Assembly (NCBI GenBank): GCA_020809705.1
Contig: CP085835.1
Coordinates: 2,418,001-2,482,000, forward strand
Reading direction: 5' to 3'
DNA from: Calonectria ilicicola
Lineage: Eukaryota > Ascomycota > Sordariomycetes > Hypocreales > Nectriaceae
DNA: 64,000 bases
The notes beneath the pieces were generated by a model. The model made no database searches. It had not been told where the DNA came from and saw only the letters and a list, made by a program, of their open reading frames with translations. Shown in pieces: positions 28,101 to 38,270 of this stretch (its first letter is position 1; each line of letters opens with the position of its first letter). Both the position numbers and the translations under genes were made by a program.

Positions 28101-31100
28101 CTCCGACATGACCAAAGCCCATGCAGCACGCATGATCGTCGAAGTAGTGTAGTTCGAGAGTCCATGTTGGGGTTGTGGAACCTGTATTTTCATCGTTCCA
28201 TCCACAAAAGGCTGTCCAATGGAGGGTGGAACTTCTGGGAATGGTGCAGACTGGCAACCAGATAGAGTCTCCATCCAGTACTCTGTTGCTTTCTTCTCAT
28301 CTTGTGTCTTGATGAGTCTAACGAAATTTTGGAATCCTGGAGGTTGGATTGTCGGCTTTTCTTGGTATATTTGGTTTAGTGTATGCGTAATAAGAGATAT
28401 CGAATAACCATCGTACAGCGCATGATGCGCTGTCCAGACAAGCCGCCGCCTTTTAGAATCCACACCTTCTTCGATGATTGCATATCGGGTAAGAGGCTGC
28501 CCTAGATCCATTTGAACATCCCTGTCAGCCTTCAAGTAATCATCGAAAGACTTCGGGTACGTCCAATCGATGCTTTCGTCTAGTACCACCTGAACCAAGC
28601 CAAAAGTAGCGTTGTTGACAATTCTTGTGCGGAGGACAGGTGTCATGCGTACCAACTCTTCCCATGCTTTCTTGAAGCGTGAGAGAGAAACATGAGGTGG
28701 TATTTCAAGAATACTCTGCATAACAAAATCACCCTTTCTTTGCAATGAAAGAGATAATAACCCTTCTTGAAGCGGTGTGCATGGATATGCGTCTTGTACA
28801 AACGCAGGATTCAACTGGCATTGTCCAGCTATGTCTTGAACAAGTACGGATGTGTCAATGTCTTTCCCAAGAAGTGAGAAAGGGGTGATTTCTTCCAAAG
28901 GACGGCCTCTAGCAATGGTTGTTCTCTTCGCAATTTGATGGAGCCTTGGATGCTGGATTATGTCAGCCACGGCCAATTCGAGGCCAAGCTTGCGAGCCTC
29001 TCCAACAACTCTCATTGCAGCGATCGAGTCGCCTCCAAGTTGATAAAAGCTATCATCCAATCCAATAGTGTGAGTTTCAATCTGAAGCACTTTAGCCCAT
29101 ATCCTCTGCATCTCCACCTCAATGTCAGACGTGGGTTGGCGTTTTGGCCCTTGTCTGGCAGTTCGCATCTCGGCCAACTGCTGAATAGTGAACGAAGCAC
29201 CGATTTCGCGTAGCCCTTTCCGATTCATTTTCCCTGTGGGTGTCATAGGAAGTTCTTTTATAGAGAAGAACACCGTCGGAATCATGTATCGCGGCAAATA
29301 CTCGGCCAGCTTATTCTCGATCTCGGTAGTCATTGGGATAATAGTAGCCGAATCACCATTGCCAGAGTCTTCACCCATTTGAAGAAACACTGCCAGTTCC
29401 GGACTTGAGTTTGTTCCTAGTGGCGTAATGATTTCGGCTGCAACCTGGGTTGCCTCGGGTACACAGAGCTGGACTCTGTACTCAACCTCTCCTAGCTCAA
29501 CACGCTGACCTCGAAGCTTTACCTGGGCGTCCTTTCGCCCAGCAAATGAAATACCACCATCTTCGTTATACTGGACAAGATCTCCAGTTTTGTATAGCCT
29601 TCCGCGTCTTCCAGGATGCGTTGATGTTCCTTGTATCAGCCATTCAGGGTCGCGAATGTATACTGCTGCAGTCTTTTGGGGATCTTTAAGATACCGTTGG
29701 CCGACTGCCGGGCCCTCGAGAACAAGTTCACCAATACATCCCGGGGCCAATAGCTTGTCGTGATTGTTAGGATCCACCACCCAACTAACCAGCCCTGCCC
29801 CTCTCCCAATATTAGGCACCTCTTCAGATGTGGTTGCATTAGCATTAATAGTACTGATAGTTGTGCATTCACTGGAACCATATGCTGTGATTACCTTCAC
29901 ATGGCCCCACCAACGTTCGACGTTTTTGATATGAACAGCTTCGCCACCAAAGATTATGGTCTTTAGGCTCGGAACCTGCTGCGGTGAAATAGATTCAGCC
30001 AAGGATGGCGTGAGCAGTACAACATTGGCTTTAAGTGAAGCGATGGTTTGCTGTAGATTGCTTCTTCTATCGTGGTCGCTTGGGACACACAAGCAACCAC
30101 CAGACAGCAAGGCAGAGAAGATATTGTTAAGGGATGCACCAAAGCTGTAGGATGCAAAGTCATAAATCCTCGATTCTTTGGTGTACCCCAATTGCGCGAT
30201 ATGTTGTGGAACAGCAGAAGCAATATTTCCATGGCTGATCATGACTCCTTTAGGGATACCTGTACTACCGGATGTAAATATCACGTAGGCGGTAGTTGAA
30301 GGAGTTGCTCGGTGCTCAATCTCTCTTGCATCAAGTGTTAGGCCATTAAAAAACTCCGGATTTATAACGACCACATCCCTTGCCAAGGTTGAGCTAATAT
30401 CCTTGGTCGAGGATGACGACAGGATCATTGTCGCTTCAATCTGTTCAACAGTTTCCTCAAGTCGCTTTTTGGGGAGTGATGGATCCAAAAGCAAAAAGCC
30501 TCCACCAGCTTTTAGGACACCAAGAATAGCCACGGTTGTCCACATCGACTTCTCAAAACATAACGGCACCAGAACTTCAGGACGAACTCCTTTTTCAGTC
30601 AACTTGGAAGCCAGTATAGTTGAGAGTCTATTCAACTCCCCATAGGTTAGTTCTCCATCCCAGGCACATAAGGCTGGAGCATTTGGTTGAGTCTGTGCTC
30701 GCTCTGCGATCATCTCATGCACACAACGCTCAACAGCTTGCGGCACGGTCTTGTTCCAACTCCAAATTTCTTCCAAATCTTGTTCAGTAGCGAGCTTTAT
30801 ATCTGCAATGCTCCTATCGGAATCTACACAGACAAGCTGAGAAATCACATACTCAAGGCGTTGCAATAATCTCTTCACCATCCAGCTTTTTACTACTCTT
30901 GAGTCAAAGTTCGCACGGATCATTATACCATGATCGTCGGAATGGTACTCGAACACAAGTGCAAAATGATCTAGAGCCTTCAGTCCCTTGGTTCTATCAA
31001 GGCCCTGGTTCTGCTTCAGTAGCAGTGTTTGGAACATGGATGCCTGACGGCTTTCAGACCATACCTCGGTAATTTGTTGTAAATCGTCATTGCAAAACGA

Positions 31101-31577
31101 CATCATGCTCAGCTCTTGTTGCTGCACTGCATTTAAATAATCGACCACCTTTTGATCTAGTGTAAACTTGATGCGAATGGGGATTGTTGTAGCGTTTGTT
31201 GGCGCAGGTGTATCAACGTTTTGCAAAACATTACATCGAAAGACATCAGTCCCAAACATAACATCGTTGCTATGTGTTAACTGCCCAGCAATAAGGGCCC
31301 ATGCAGCCCGAATCAAGGACGATGATGTGGTGTTCTGACGGTTGGCCATATGGAATTGGTGTACCACTCTTTCGACCACCAATGGCTGCCCTGCCGACGG
31401 TGACAATGAGGGATACGATGATCCTTCAAAGTCATCCAAACTGCGTTGCCAGTCTTCTATCATCGAATCCCGTCCATTATATTGGCCTACTCCAGGCTTC
31501 GAGGCACCCATTGGATGCCATTGCAGTTCCTGGGGCGCCATGTCGTTGGTCTTCTTGTCGGTTGTATCGATCGTCAT
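8731..31577 (-). CDS. Six-module NRPS, predicted cyclodepsipeptide synthetase (about 7598 aa)
   Basis: Two exons (31577-23169 and 23118-8731) join across a 50-bp intron inside condensation domain 3. The order is partial C-A-T, C-A-T-E, C-A-T, C-A-MT-T, C-A-T, C-A-T and terminal C. Phosphopantetheine serines sit near residues 851, 1923, 3453, 4952, 6027 and 7107. There is no thioesterase; in fungal NRPSs a terminal C domain releases the product by cyclisation. Adenylation domains 1 and 5 have Gly (480, 5653) where amino-acid-activating domains have Asp, as in the hydroxy-acid modules of enniatin-type synthetases. The predicted product is a six-residue ring with two esters, one D residue and one N-methyl residue. 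The start at 31577 follows an in-frame stop. A divergent aldo-keto reductase begins 1.1 kb away. The exact monomers are not determined. Confidence 0.93.
10110..13355 (-). other. NRPS module 6: C-A-T
   Basis: C6 (HHIISDGWS, His6210) and A6 (FDMSTWE, Asp6738) are close relatives of the C-A block of module 4, but there is no methyltransferase insert after A8. The hand-read pocket is D-M-W-M-Y-G-V-S-I, unassigned. Core A8 reads KVLGRRIELGE, with Leu where the usual motif has Arg. T6 carries GGDS with Ser7107. Confidence 0.8.
13356..16574 (-). other. NRPS module 5: C, second hydroxy-acid A domain, T
   Basis: C5 has HHALYDG (His5152) and resembles C2. A5 again has FGAS with Gly5653 replacing the amino-binding Asp, and YGSSE. 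Its hand-read pocket G-A-N-L-I-G-A-T-I equals that of module 1. If A5 loads a hydroxy acid, C5 must form an ester bond inside the chain. T5 has GGDS with Ser6027. Confidence 0.8.
16575..21074 (-). other. NRPS module 4: C-A-N-methyltransferase-T
   Basis: C4 has HHIISDGWS (His3636). A4 has FDASAWE with Asp4163 and the hand-read pocket D-A-W-L-Y-G-A-V-I. This is very close to the code I remember for N-methyl-leucine modules of cyclosporin synthetase (recalled, not checked). A SAM-dependent methyltransferase is inserted after core A8 at about residues 4439-4693, with the SAM-binding VLEVGTGSG near 4505. T4 reads GGNS (Ser4952). The prediction is an N-methylated, leucine-like residue. Confidence 0.85.
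21075..24299 (-). other. NRPS module 3: C (after E)-A-T, split by the intron
   Basis: C3 follows the epimerase and reads NHAIVDG, keeping the catalytic second His (2577) but with Asn for the first. Its position downstream of an E domain makes it a D-donor/L-acceptor type. The 50-bp intron falls near its C-terminal end. A3 keeps Asp3077 (FDAP); its hand-read pocket is D-A-L-F-L-G-V-P-L, unassigned. Core A8 reads LEEIE where LGEIE is usual. T3 has GGDS with Ser3453. Confidence 0.8.
23119..23168 (-). other. 50-bp intron inside the NRPS gene
   Basis: Read on the minus strand, the donor is GTAAGA and the acceptor AAAATTAG. Removing it joins HDPTE to YDITLAVTD, the expected end of a condensation domain (the NYHDPTEYD pattern), in phase 0. 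Thirty-two further codons then lead without a break into adenylation domain 3. Unspliced, the frame stops after eight codons. Confidence 0.92.
24300..28936 (-). other. NRPS module 2: C-A-T-E (D-residue)
   Basis: C2 has HHALYDG (catalytic His1052). A2 keeps Asp1554 in FDVAV, so it should take an amino acid; the hand-read pocket is D-V-Y-M-L-C-T-A-T, which I cannot assign. T2 has GGDS with Ser1923. An epimerisation domain follows: HHLAVD (His2106, His2107) and the EGHGRE block with the later VGWFTTMFPI segment typical of E domains. The residue should therefore be passed on in D configuration. Confidence 0.85.
28937..31577 (-). other. NRPS module 1: partial C, hydroxy-acid A domain, T
   Basis: Residues 1-270 match only the C-terminal half of a condensation domain and have no HHxxxDG, a usual remnant at the start of fungal depsipeptide synthetases. 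A1 runs from about 274. It has FTSGSTG near 439 and FGAS in place of FDxS, with Gly480 at the position of GrsA Asp235. My hand-aligned pocket code is G-A-N-L-I-G-A-T-I. The A5 core motif reads YGSSE instead of YGPTE. T1 carries LGGDS with Ser851. Losing the Asp that pairs with an alpha-amino group points to a 2-hydroxy (or 2-keto) acid starter. Confidence 0.8.
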
Positions 31578-32672
31578 GTTGGGCGGTCCGAGAGTAGGCT
31601 TCCTATCAAGTCAACTTTAGAATCCTGCATGTCAAATTTCAGTCGACTTACCAGAGATAAAGATTTATAAATTACTTCCAAATTAAAGCTGAATTAGATC
31701 CCGCTCTCAGAGCTGCCTGTCGGAGTTCGGACTGCTAGGGATATGTATGAGACTGCGGCAGTCGCCTAATTTGACCGATCGTTTTCGCCCAAAGAATTCT
31801 TCGACATCTATAACCGATAATGCCAGTTGGTGGAGCAGTAGGTTCCAAGTCATGAGTATATGTTGACGAATCCGGTGGCTGTTTGATGTACAGGATACAT
31901 CAATACCCCCTCCTGCGTGTATGCTGTGGAGTACGCCCTATGCCGGCCGGGTTGCACAATGATGACATCGGCATGCTTCTCGTAAGCTTAAAGACGACGG
32001 TCCATTGTTTTTCAGTGTTAGAACGGCCGTGGCCTAGCGGAAACTCCACCTCCTGGCGTATATGGGAATGCCGGACGGGGTGGTATCCGCGACACCCAAT
32101 AGCTTATTAGCCAAAGACGGACCAAGCCGACCATGTGTTGGCATCCGGCTCCGCGCGCCCTATTATCTCGCGCTATTTTCGCCTTAGTCATGTTAATTCC
32201 CGCGGCAGATTCCGGAGGCTCTTGGCTCATGTGGACAACTGGCCCAGTTCGTCATGTGGGATAATTCCAGCGTCATCAAACTTTGTCTGCATCGGAGAGT
32301 TTTTCTTACACAGTCCCTCAGCGAGATCATTCGATTTATGTCTCATTAGAGACATTTGGCCCTTTTTCTGAATGACCAGTACTATTACTGCCGGTTTGAA
32401 ACTTGACAAATAGTTGTGGCCCTGGATACATGTGGCAATTGCGACTGTTCGGAGTGTTGCCAAGAGTTCCGAAACAACCGTGCGCGAAATGTGTGTCAGA
32501 AAGTCCACTGTAAATCGCCGTGCCGGCAGTTTTAAATCTAGAGACATGACCTAGCCTTTCTGGAATGTAACCTCTCGCTTATAATATGTGTACAATTCCA
32601 GTCAATTAGCCGAAACCAGCCAGTATACCCTTACTCTTCAGCCGTAACCTCATCACAATACATACATAAACA
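31578..32672. promoter_or_regulatory. Shared promoter of the NRPS and the aldo-keto reductase
   Basis: This 1.1 kb region lies between divergent starts and has no gene of its own. It holds several GC-rich words with CGG cores that could bind a Zn2Cys6 regulator: GCCTGTCGG at 31715-31723 and TGCCGG near 31941, 32070 and 32520. A TATAAT-like element lies near 32580 on the reductase side. The divergent layout suggests joint control. Binding is not shown. Confidence 0.5.
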
Positions 32673-34095
32673 ATGCTTAAGGAAGATAGAGTAGGCAACA
32701 GGATGTCCTTGTTGAAAGCTTCAATTAAAAATCCGTACTTGGCGTTCCAAATGAACAAAACAGTGGTAGACAAGCTCTCTGCAGTTCCTAGATCTCTGCG
32801 CGAGTCGGTTGTGCGTTCGAAAGCAGAGTATCGAAGACTTGGGAAGAGCGGACTTCGGGTTTCAAACCCAATCCTAGGCGGCCTACATTTAGGCAGTTCT
32901 CGCTATTTTCCATGGGTTCTTGACGATGATAAGGTGACTTCTTTGCATTTCACCCCCAGTTGCTTGTCAAATTGAGATATTCACACCTCTCTAGGCGCTA
33001 GACCTGCTAAAGAGAGCCTATGATTCTGGCATCAATACGGTATGTCTTATCTGTTCCTCTCTAAAGGGCATGCGATGAAAAAGCTAAGTGATGAAAGTGG
33101 GATACTGCAAATGTTTACTCTAATGGAGAGTCCGAGAGAATTATTGGTAAAGCCCTGCAGAAATACAGAATCCCTCGCCAGAAAGTTGTAATTATGACAA
33201 AATGCTACCGGGTGGTGTGTGATCCAGAAAACTATGACCCTGGTTCTGGGGTTACAATGCATCATGATTTGGCAGACATGAGCAAGGACTATGTGAATCA
33301 ATGGGGTAACTACATCCATCTACTTCCTATACAATTCCGCAAACTCATTTCGACTCTAGGACTGTCGCGCTCGGCTATTTTTAAAGCAGTCGATGGTTCC
33401 CTCGAACGCCTCAACACCGATTATATTGATGTTCTACAAATTCATCGATTCGACCCCACCGTTCCACCCGAAGAAACAATGCGTGCTCTGGATGATCTTG
33501 TGAGATCTGGGGTTGTCCGATACATAGGCGCCAGCTCCATGTGGGCTCATCAATTCTTGACTCTACAGCACGTGGCCGAAAAGAACGGATGGACCAAGTT
33601 TATCTCGATGCAAAACCATTACAATTTACTTTATCGAGAAGAAGAGCGAGAGACGATCCCAATGTGCGAACTCAATGGCATTGGTGTCATACCTGTAATT
33701 ATTTCCCTGAACACCAAGTCAAGATCTCAGGGCGCTAACAATGATACTAAAAGTGGGCTCCTTTGGCCTCTGGCAGACTTGCGCGCGACCCAACAGAAAC
33801 AATGAGTTCCACACGGGCCTTGCATTGCGCCCAGGGGTCTATGTATGAGAAGGCCGATTCATATGTACCTGGTATCGTATCAAGAGTACATGAGATTGCT
33901 GTGAAGCGTGACTGGCCCATGAGCCATGTCAGCTTGGCTTGGCTGAATAAACGCGTTACAGCACCCATCGTTGGCTTCAGTTCTGCTGAGCGCATGGTAG
34001 AGGCACTTGGGGCAAGAGGAAAGGAGCTTACGCGCGAGGAAGAACAGTACTTGGAAGAGTTATATATCCCTCGGTTTGTGCAAGGTCACTCGTAG
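32673..34095 (+). CDS. Aldo-keto reductase, likely hydroxy-acid supply for the NRPS
   Basis: Five exons: 32673-32933, 32995-33039, 33098-33305, 33360-33694 and 33754-34095, giving 396 residues. The 54-bp intron at 33306-33359 is a multiple of three and has no stop, so it is easy to miss; removing it restores [10 protein letters not shown]. Catalytic residues of the family are present: Asp104 and Tyr109 (WDTANVY), Lys137 (MTKCY) and His200 (LQIHRFD). The C-terminal cofactor part has [11 protein letters not shown]. Aldo-keto reductases reduce carbonyls with NADPH. It is divergent from a synthetase with two predicted hydroxy-acid modules, and the destruxin cluster also pairs a reductase with its NRPS. 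I infer that it reduces a 2-keto acid. About 50 residues precede the usual [12 protein letters not shown] start. Met11 (32703) is an alternative start. Confidence 0.88.
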
Positions 34096-36047
34096 TTGAG
34101 AAAATATATGCAGTGTATCTTTCGCGCAAACCCAACAAAAGTCCGAAAATGTATCCTATCTGCTTTTCGATCAACTCCAATAAGAGTTTCTAGCCAATCA
34201 AATCCCTCAAGTTGATATCGTGGTGGCTGATTGATCGAGTCATGGTTCGATTGCGATCTTGGCGTAATTTTCCTGTTCCAGAGAATAGGAATTTCGCTAT
34301 TTGTGGACAGATAAGGACTATCCTTTTGAATATACCGAAATTCTTAGCAACCTTTGGACTATAAAATCTTATAAATTTGGTCTTAATTTCAACAATCCTG
34401 TTCCCTGACGACTCTCCTCACCTTCACCGCATCCCATGCTCCAAATTCGTAACTTCAACCTCGACCAAACTATCGCACTGTGCGCCAACCAGATTTTAGA
34501 TGTCCTACGATATATTAATTCCGAATTTTCATATTCACTTATTTCCTAACATTATGCCAACTAAAAAGAAATGGCAGAATAAGACTCTGGCACAGCACAT
34601 ATCAATCGGCTGCATCGAGCGCCGGACATACGCTCCGGGAAAAGATCCGCAAAGTTCGGCCAACTATGGTTACTCGTAACTATCCAATCCATTAGTCACC
34701 TTTTCTCCCCTATAGCCGTTGCCTGCCGGTTTCAACCTAATGATTTGCACGACGATCAAAACTTCGTCCTCGGGGGTAAACCGGTGAAACACCGCTAGCA
34801 TACCGCTCAACGCCTCGCGGGGGCATCCGGTCTAAGACACTCCGATTGTTCAATTTTACTTCTCGCACGCCAATGGAATGTACGTTGCGTCATGTCGTAC
34901 CATCCCTCTCGGGCCGTCCAAACCGTTATTTTGTTCCACATGCCGGCTCAATCATGATGCATGTTCACAGACATACTCTTTAACGGCATCAAGAAAGCCC
35001 AATGCAGTAGACTACGGAGTCTGTCCTCTCCAAGGTTTGACCCTTCTAAGATGTAAGGTTCACAGATGCGGAACAATGGACCGATGCTGCGCGTAGAGAC
35101 CGTTCTAAATTTCTTCCCCCATCTTGTTTCCGGACTTAGCTCCACTCTTCCACTGAACCCCTCCCTTGTTTTCTCTTGTTTGAGAGTCCACAGGGTTGCT
35201 TTCTAGGGATCTAAGGTCAAGTATCGAATACATTCGAAAGGCTAAGGTCCCCCAGGGTCGCATTCCAACCCTCAATCCACTGCCAAATAGTTAGTTTGTC
35301 ATGGTGGATAGATGACATAGTCCGATTCTCCTTAGAACTAACCCTGCCTGCCGGAGGGTTCAGTCACCTTGGCATTTCGAAGAATGTAAGCAATGTAGAG
35401 ATCGCCCTATTCCGGTTGGTCTTATTGCGAAAGGGATTGGTACTTCCTTATTGAGTAGATGTGATGAATGCCGGAAACAATATCAAGTGTGGGGGTCTTG
35501 ATTTTTGTTGGTCCTTCCAGGGTATGAGTAGTTGGATCAAGATCTGCATTAAGAGGCATTTGTTTGGGTAACAGAGTAACATGATGAAAGCTCTGGTTTT
35601 CTATTAACCATACCTATTGTTCGTGTCCAAATGAGTAATTGGACGGGCATGTATTCTATGGGTTTGGCGGCCGCCTAGGGGGAAGTCGTATAGGATGTCT
35701 CAGCGCATATCAATCTCCCTAGTTTTACATATGTCGTCGCATTCCTATTGAACCACGTGAAAATATAGATTGGATATATTTTCCCGCGAATAAGCGAACA
35801 GTAATGTAAAAAATTTTCTGCACGCGAGGTAGTGATGCTCGGTCTAGGGACCATACTCGAAATTTCAAGTTCTGTATCTGGCGGAGGTTTGACTCCCAAG
35901 GGTTGGTGAGAGTACACAGGAACGCCCTCAGCAGGATAGAGCAACTTCACATTCTAGCTATCATGGACCCCAAACTTGCCTTTTTTCTTTTCAATTTTTG
36001 ACATTGAGCTACCATCACATCTGAATAAATTACCAGCAAAATATTAA
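34096..36047. other. Intergenic, 1.95 kb, no gene seen
   Basis: No open frame in either strand has recognisable content. The region holds two GCCTGCCGG words (34721-34729 and 35346-35354) similar to one in the NRPS promoter. I see no transposon ends, although a decayed element cannot be excluded. Confidence 0.55.
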
Positions 36048-37190
36048 TTACAGCTTAGCGATCAATGAATTGCCCTTCTGGATGCTGGCCACGGCTCCTT
36101 CCACAAACTCGTCAACTACATCTTTGGCTGATGCTTGTTCGTTGACAACGGCAGCGCACTTGCCCATGAGGAAACGCCGATACTTGAAGAGTCCCTCCTC
36201 GCCCCCATCAGAGTTCTTAGCCTCGTTATCCAGATCGTTCTCCCAAGGGATAATACCCTTGGAAATCAGCTCCTTGAGTTCCTCTTGGCGATTTGTCTCC
36301 CAGTTCTGAATGTATTCATTATTGCGTACACGCATGGGCCGTCCTGTGTAAATGATTGTGCGCACGTTGTCATCATGCCCCGCCGTCTTGACTGCTTTCT
36401 TGTGGGCTTCCGGCGCACCAGCCTCCTCAGTAAGCACAAAACGCGTTCCAACCCAGACAGCGCTAGCACCCATCATGAGAGCTGCAGCGAGTAGCTGGCC
36501 ATTATGGATTCCACCAGCTGCTATGACTTGCACCGGCTTGCCCGTGAGAGGAGATTTGTGATTCTTGCAAATGTCAACAACCGCAGGAGTAAGCACTGTC
36601 GTGGGGATGTCGCCCGTATGGCCACCACCCTCACCGCCTTGGGCACAGATGATGTCGACGCCAAGATCAAGACACTTGTAGACGTGTTTTACATGACCAA
36701 CCATGTTCATGTACACAACGCCGTGTGCGTGTAGCTTGTCGACGACGGCCTTGGGTGGAACACCCACTGCAGAGACAAAAAGTTTCGCGCCGGATTCAAT
36801 GATGACATCAACAAGCTCATCTAGCTTGCCTTTCGTGTAGTCGTAGCTTTGAACCATGTTTCATTAGCGAAATTCAGCGGCGCAGGCGGACGCGCACCGT
36901 GCCGTAATGGGAACAACGCACTTTGTCTTTCGCGCATTGCCACCAACCTGTGGCAGTAGTAGATCAATTCCAAAGGGCGCGTTCTTGTCCATGAGATAGC
37001 TCTTCATCTCGTCAATCTGCTCGCGAAGCATGCTCGGCGTGTATGACATGCCACCGAGCACGCCCAAGCCACCAGCATTGGTCACGGCAGCCACCAGCTT
37101 TGGGCCTGCGGCTACATTCATGCCCGCCAGTAAGACGGGATGATTTATGTTGAATAAATCGGTGATAGGGGTTCTTATTTTCTCTGCCAA
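36048..37190 (-). CDS. Nitronate monooxygenase (2-nitropropane dioxygenase family)
   Basis: Exons 37190-36922 and 36846-36048 are separated by a 75-bp intron (donor GTGCGT) whose removal gives NARKTNYDYTKGKL; the product has 355 residues, the usual family length. Visible motifs are LLAGMN and GGLGVLGG at the N terminus, AQGGEGGGHTGD with the conserved His, VIAAGGI, and GASAVWVGTRF for FMN phosphate. The enzyme uses FMN and oxygen to oxidise toxic alkyl nitronates such as propionate-3-nitronate. It is probably cytosolic. It lies on the opposite strand to the reductase, 2 kb away, and nothing links it to the peptide pathway. Confidence 0.93.
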
Positions 37191-38270
37191 GCCGATTCAA
37201 GTCAGCGTTTTGCAATATCGGTGTGGGTGGATCGCGTATGCATACGTGGAGATGCCATGGTGAATTTGGCTGGGAAAGACCAAGAAAGATGCAATGGATG
37301 ATGTCTAAGTGGCTGTAATTTACAATACAACAACCGCTGTCAGAAAAAGAAAGAAGGATATCTGAAGGATGATTCAATGCAGTGAGTTGGTGAGCAGACA
37401 AACCTACACAGCCGGATTTCGGTAATCGAACGCCAATGTATGGGTGAATCGGTACGAAACTAAGGCGAGCCGAGGCTTGGCCCCTTGTTGTGCGGGGTTG
37501 GTGGGCCGACTTTAGCATTCACTGTAAAAGGAAATCCTGGGTACAATGTGGACTGGACGTGATATTTCCGTCTCGCGCTATGCTCAACCTTCCCCTGCCA
37601 ACAATCCTGTAGGGCAAAAAAGAAATAACAGGCCTTCCAATTTCTATTTATTCTATCCATATCTTAGTACTGCGATCAAAAGATCAAACATTCATTCCTT
37701 TCGCACTACATAGGGTAGGTGGTTCTGATTGGATGGTAGGGTCATCATTGATGATGAGTCGAGTCACAGTGGCCGTTTACGGTGTGCGGGTTCACGGCCC
37801 ACTCTCTGTTTCCTACCCATTGATTCAATACAATCCCTCTTCCTCTCCGGCACAGTTGATTGCTCGTTGCATCACCTGATCAACTCATTTCAGAGGCTGC
37901 GGGGAAGAGGACTGCCAATTAGACCCACACAACCTTCTTGCTCGGAAAGCTAGCTAAAACAGGTTAGACCTTGCATTATTCTGTTTGTAAGCGGAAGGTT
38001 GTAAAGAAATTCTGGGAGCAATGAGCCTTATGTAACAAAATCATTGAATCACTCTGCTTGCCAAATATGTGTCTAGCCAGCAAAATCTCAAGACTTATGC
38101 ATGCAAGGGTAAGAGAAAATTTTCATTGTTAAATCACAAGTCTCTAAATATAAAATGCTGCTGCAATTTTCCACTATGTGAACGGAGGCTGTGCAATCGC
38201 ATATGCTTGGGCCAACATCACTTAATCACCACACCAGCCAAAGGAACGTACTTTTTATAAGGCCATTACA
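37191..38270. other. Divergent intergenic region
   Basis: This 1.08 kb stretch lies between the divergent starts of the nitronate monooxygenase and the PLP enzyme and should hold both promoters. I see no further gene. Confidence 0.6.

Noticed and set aside
32020..32110. tRNA-like GTGGCCTAGCGG segment in the NRPS/reductase promoter
   Set aside because: Only a D-arm-like word is present; there is no T-arm or acceptor pairing.
34096..36047. Decayed transposon in the large intergenic gap
   Set aside because: No terminal inverted repeats, target-site duplications or transposase-like reading were visible.
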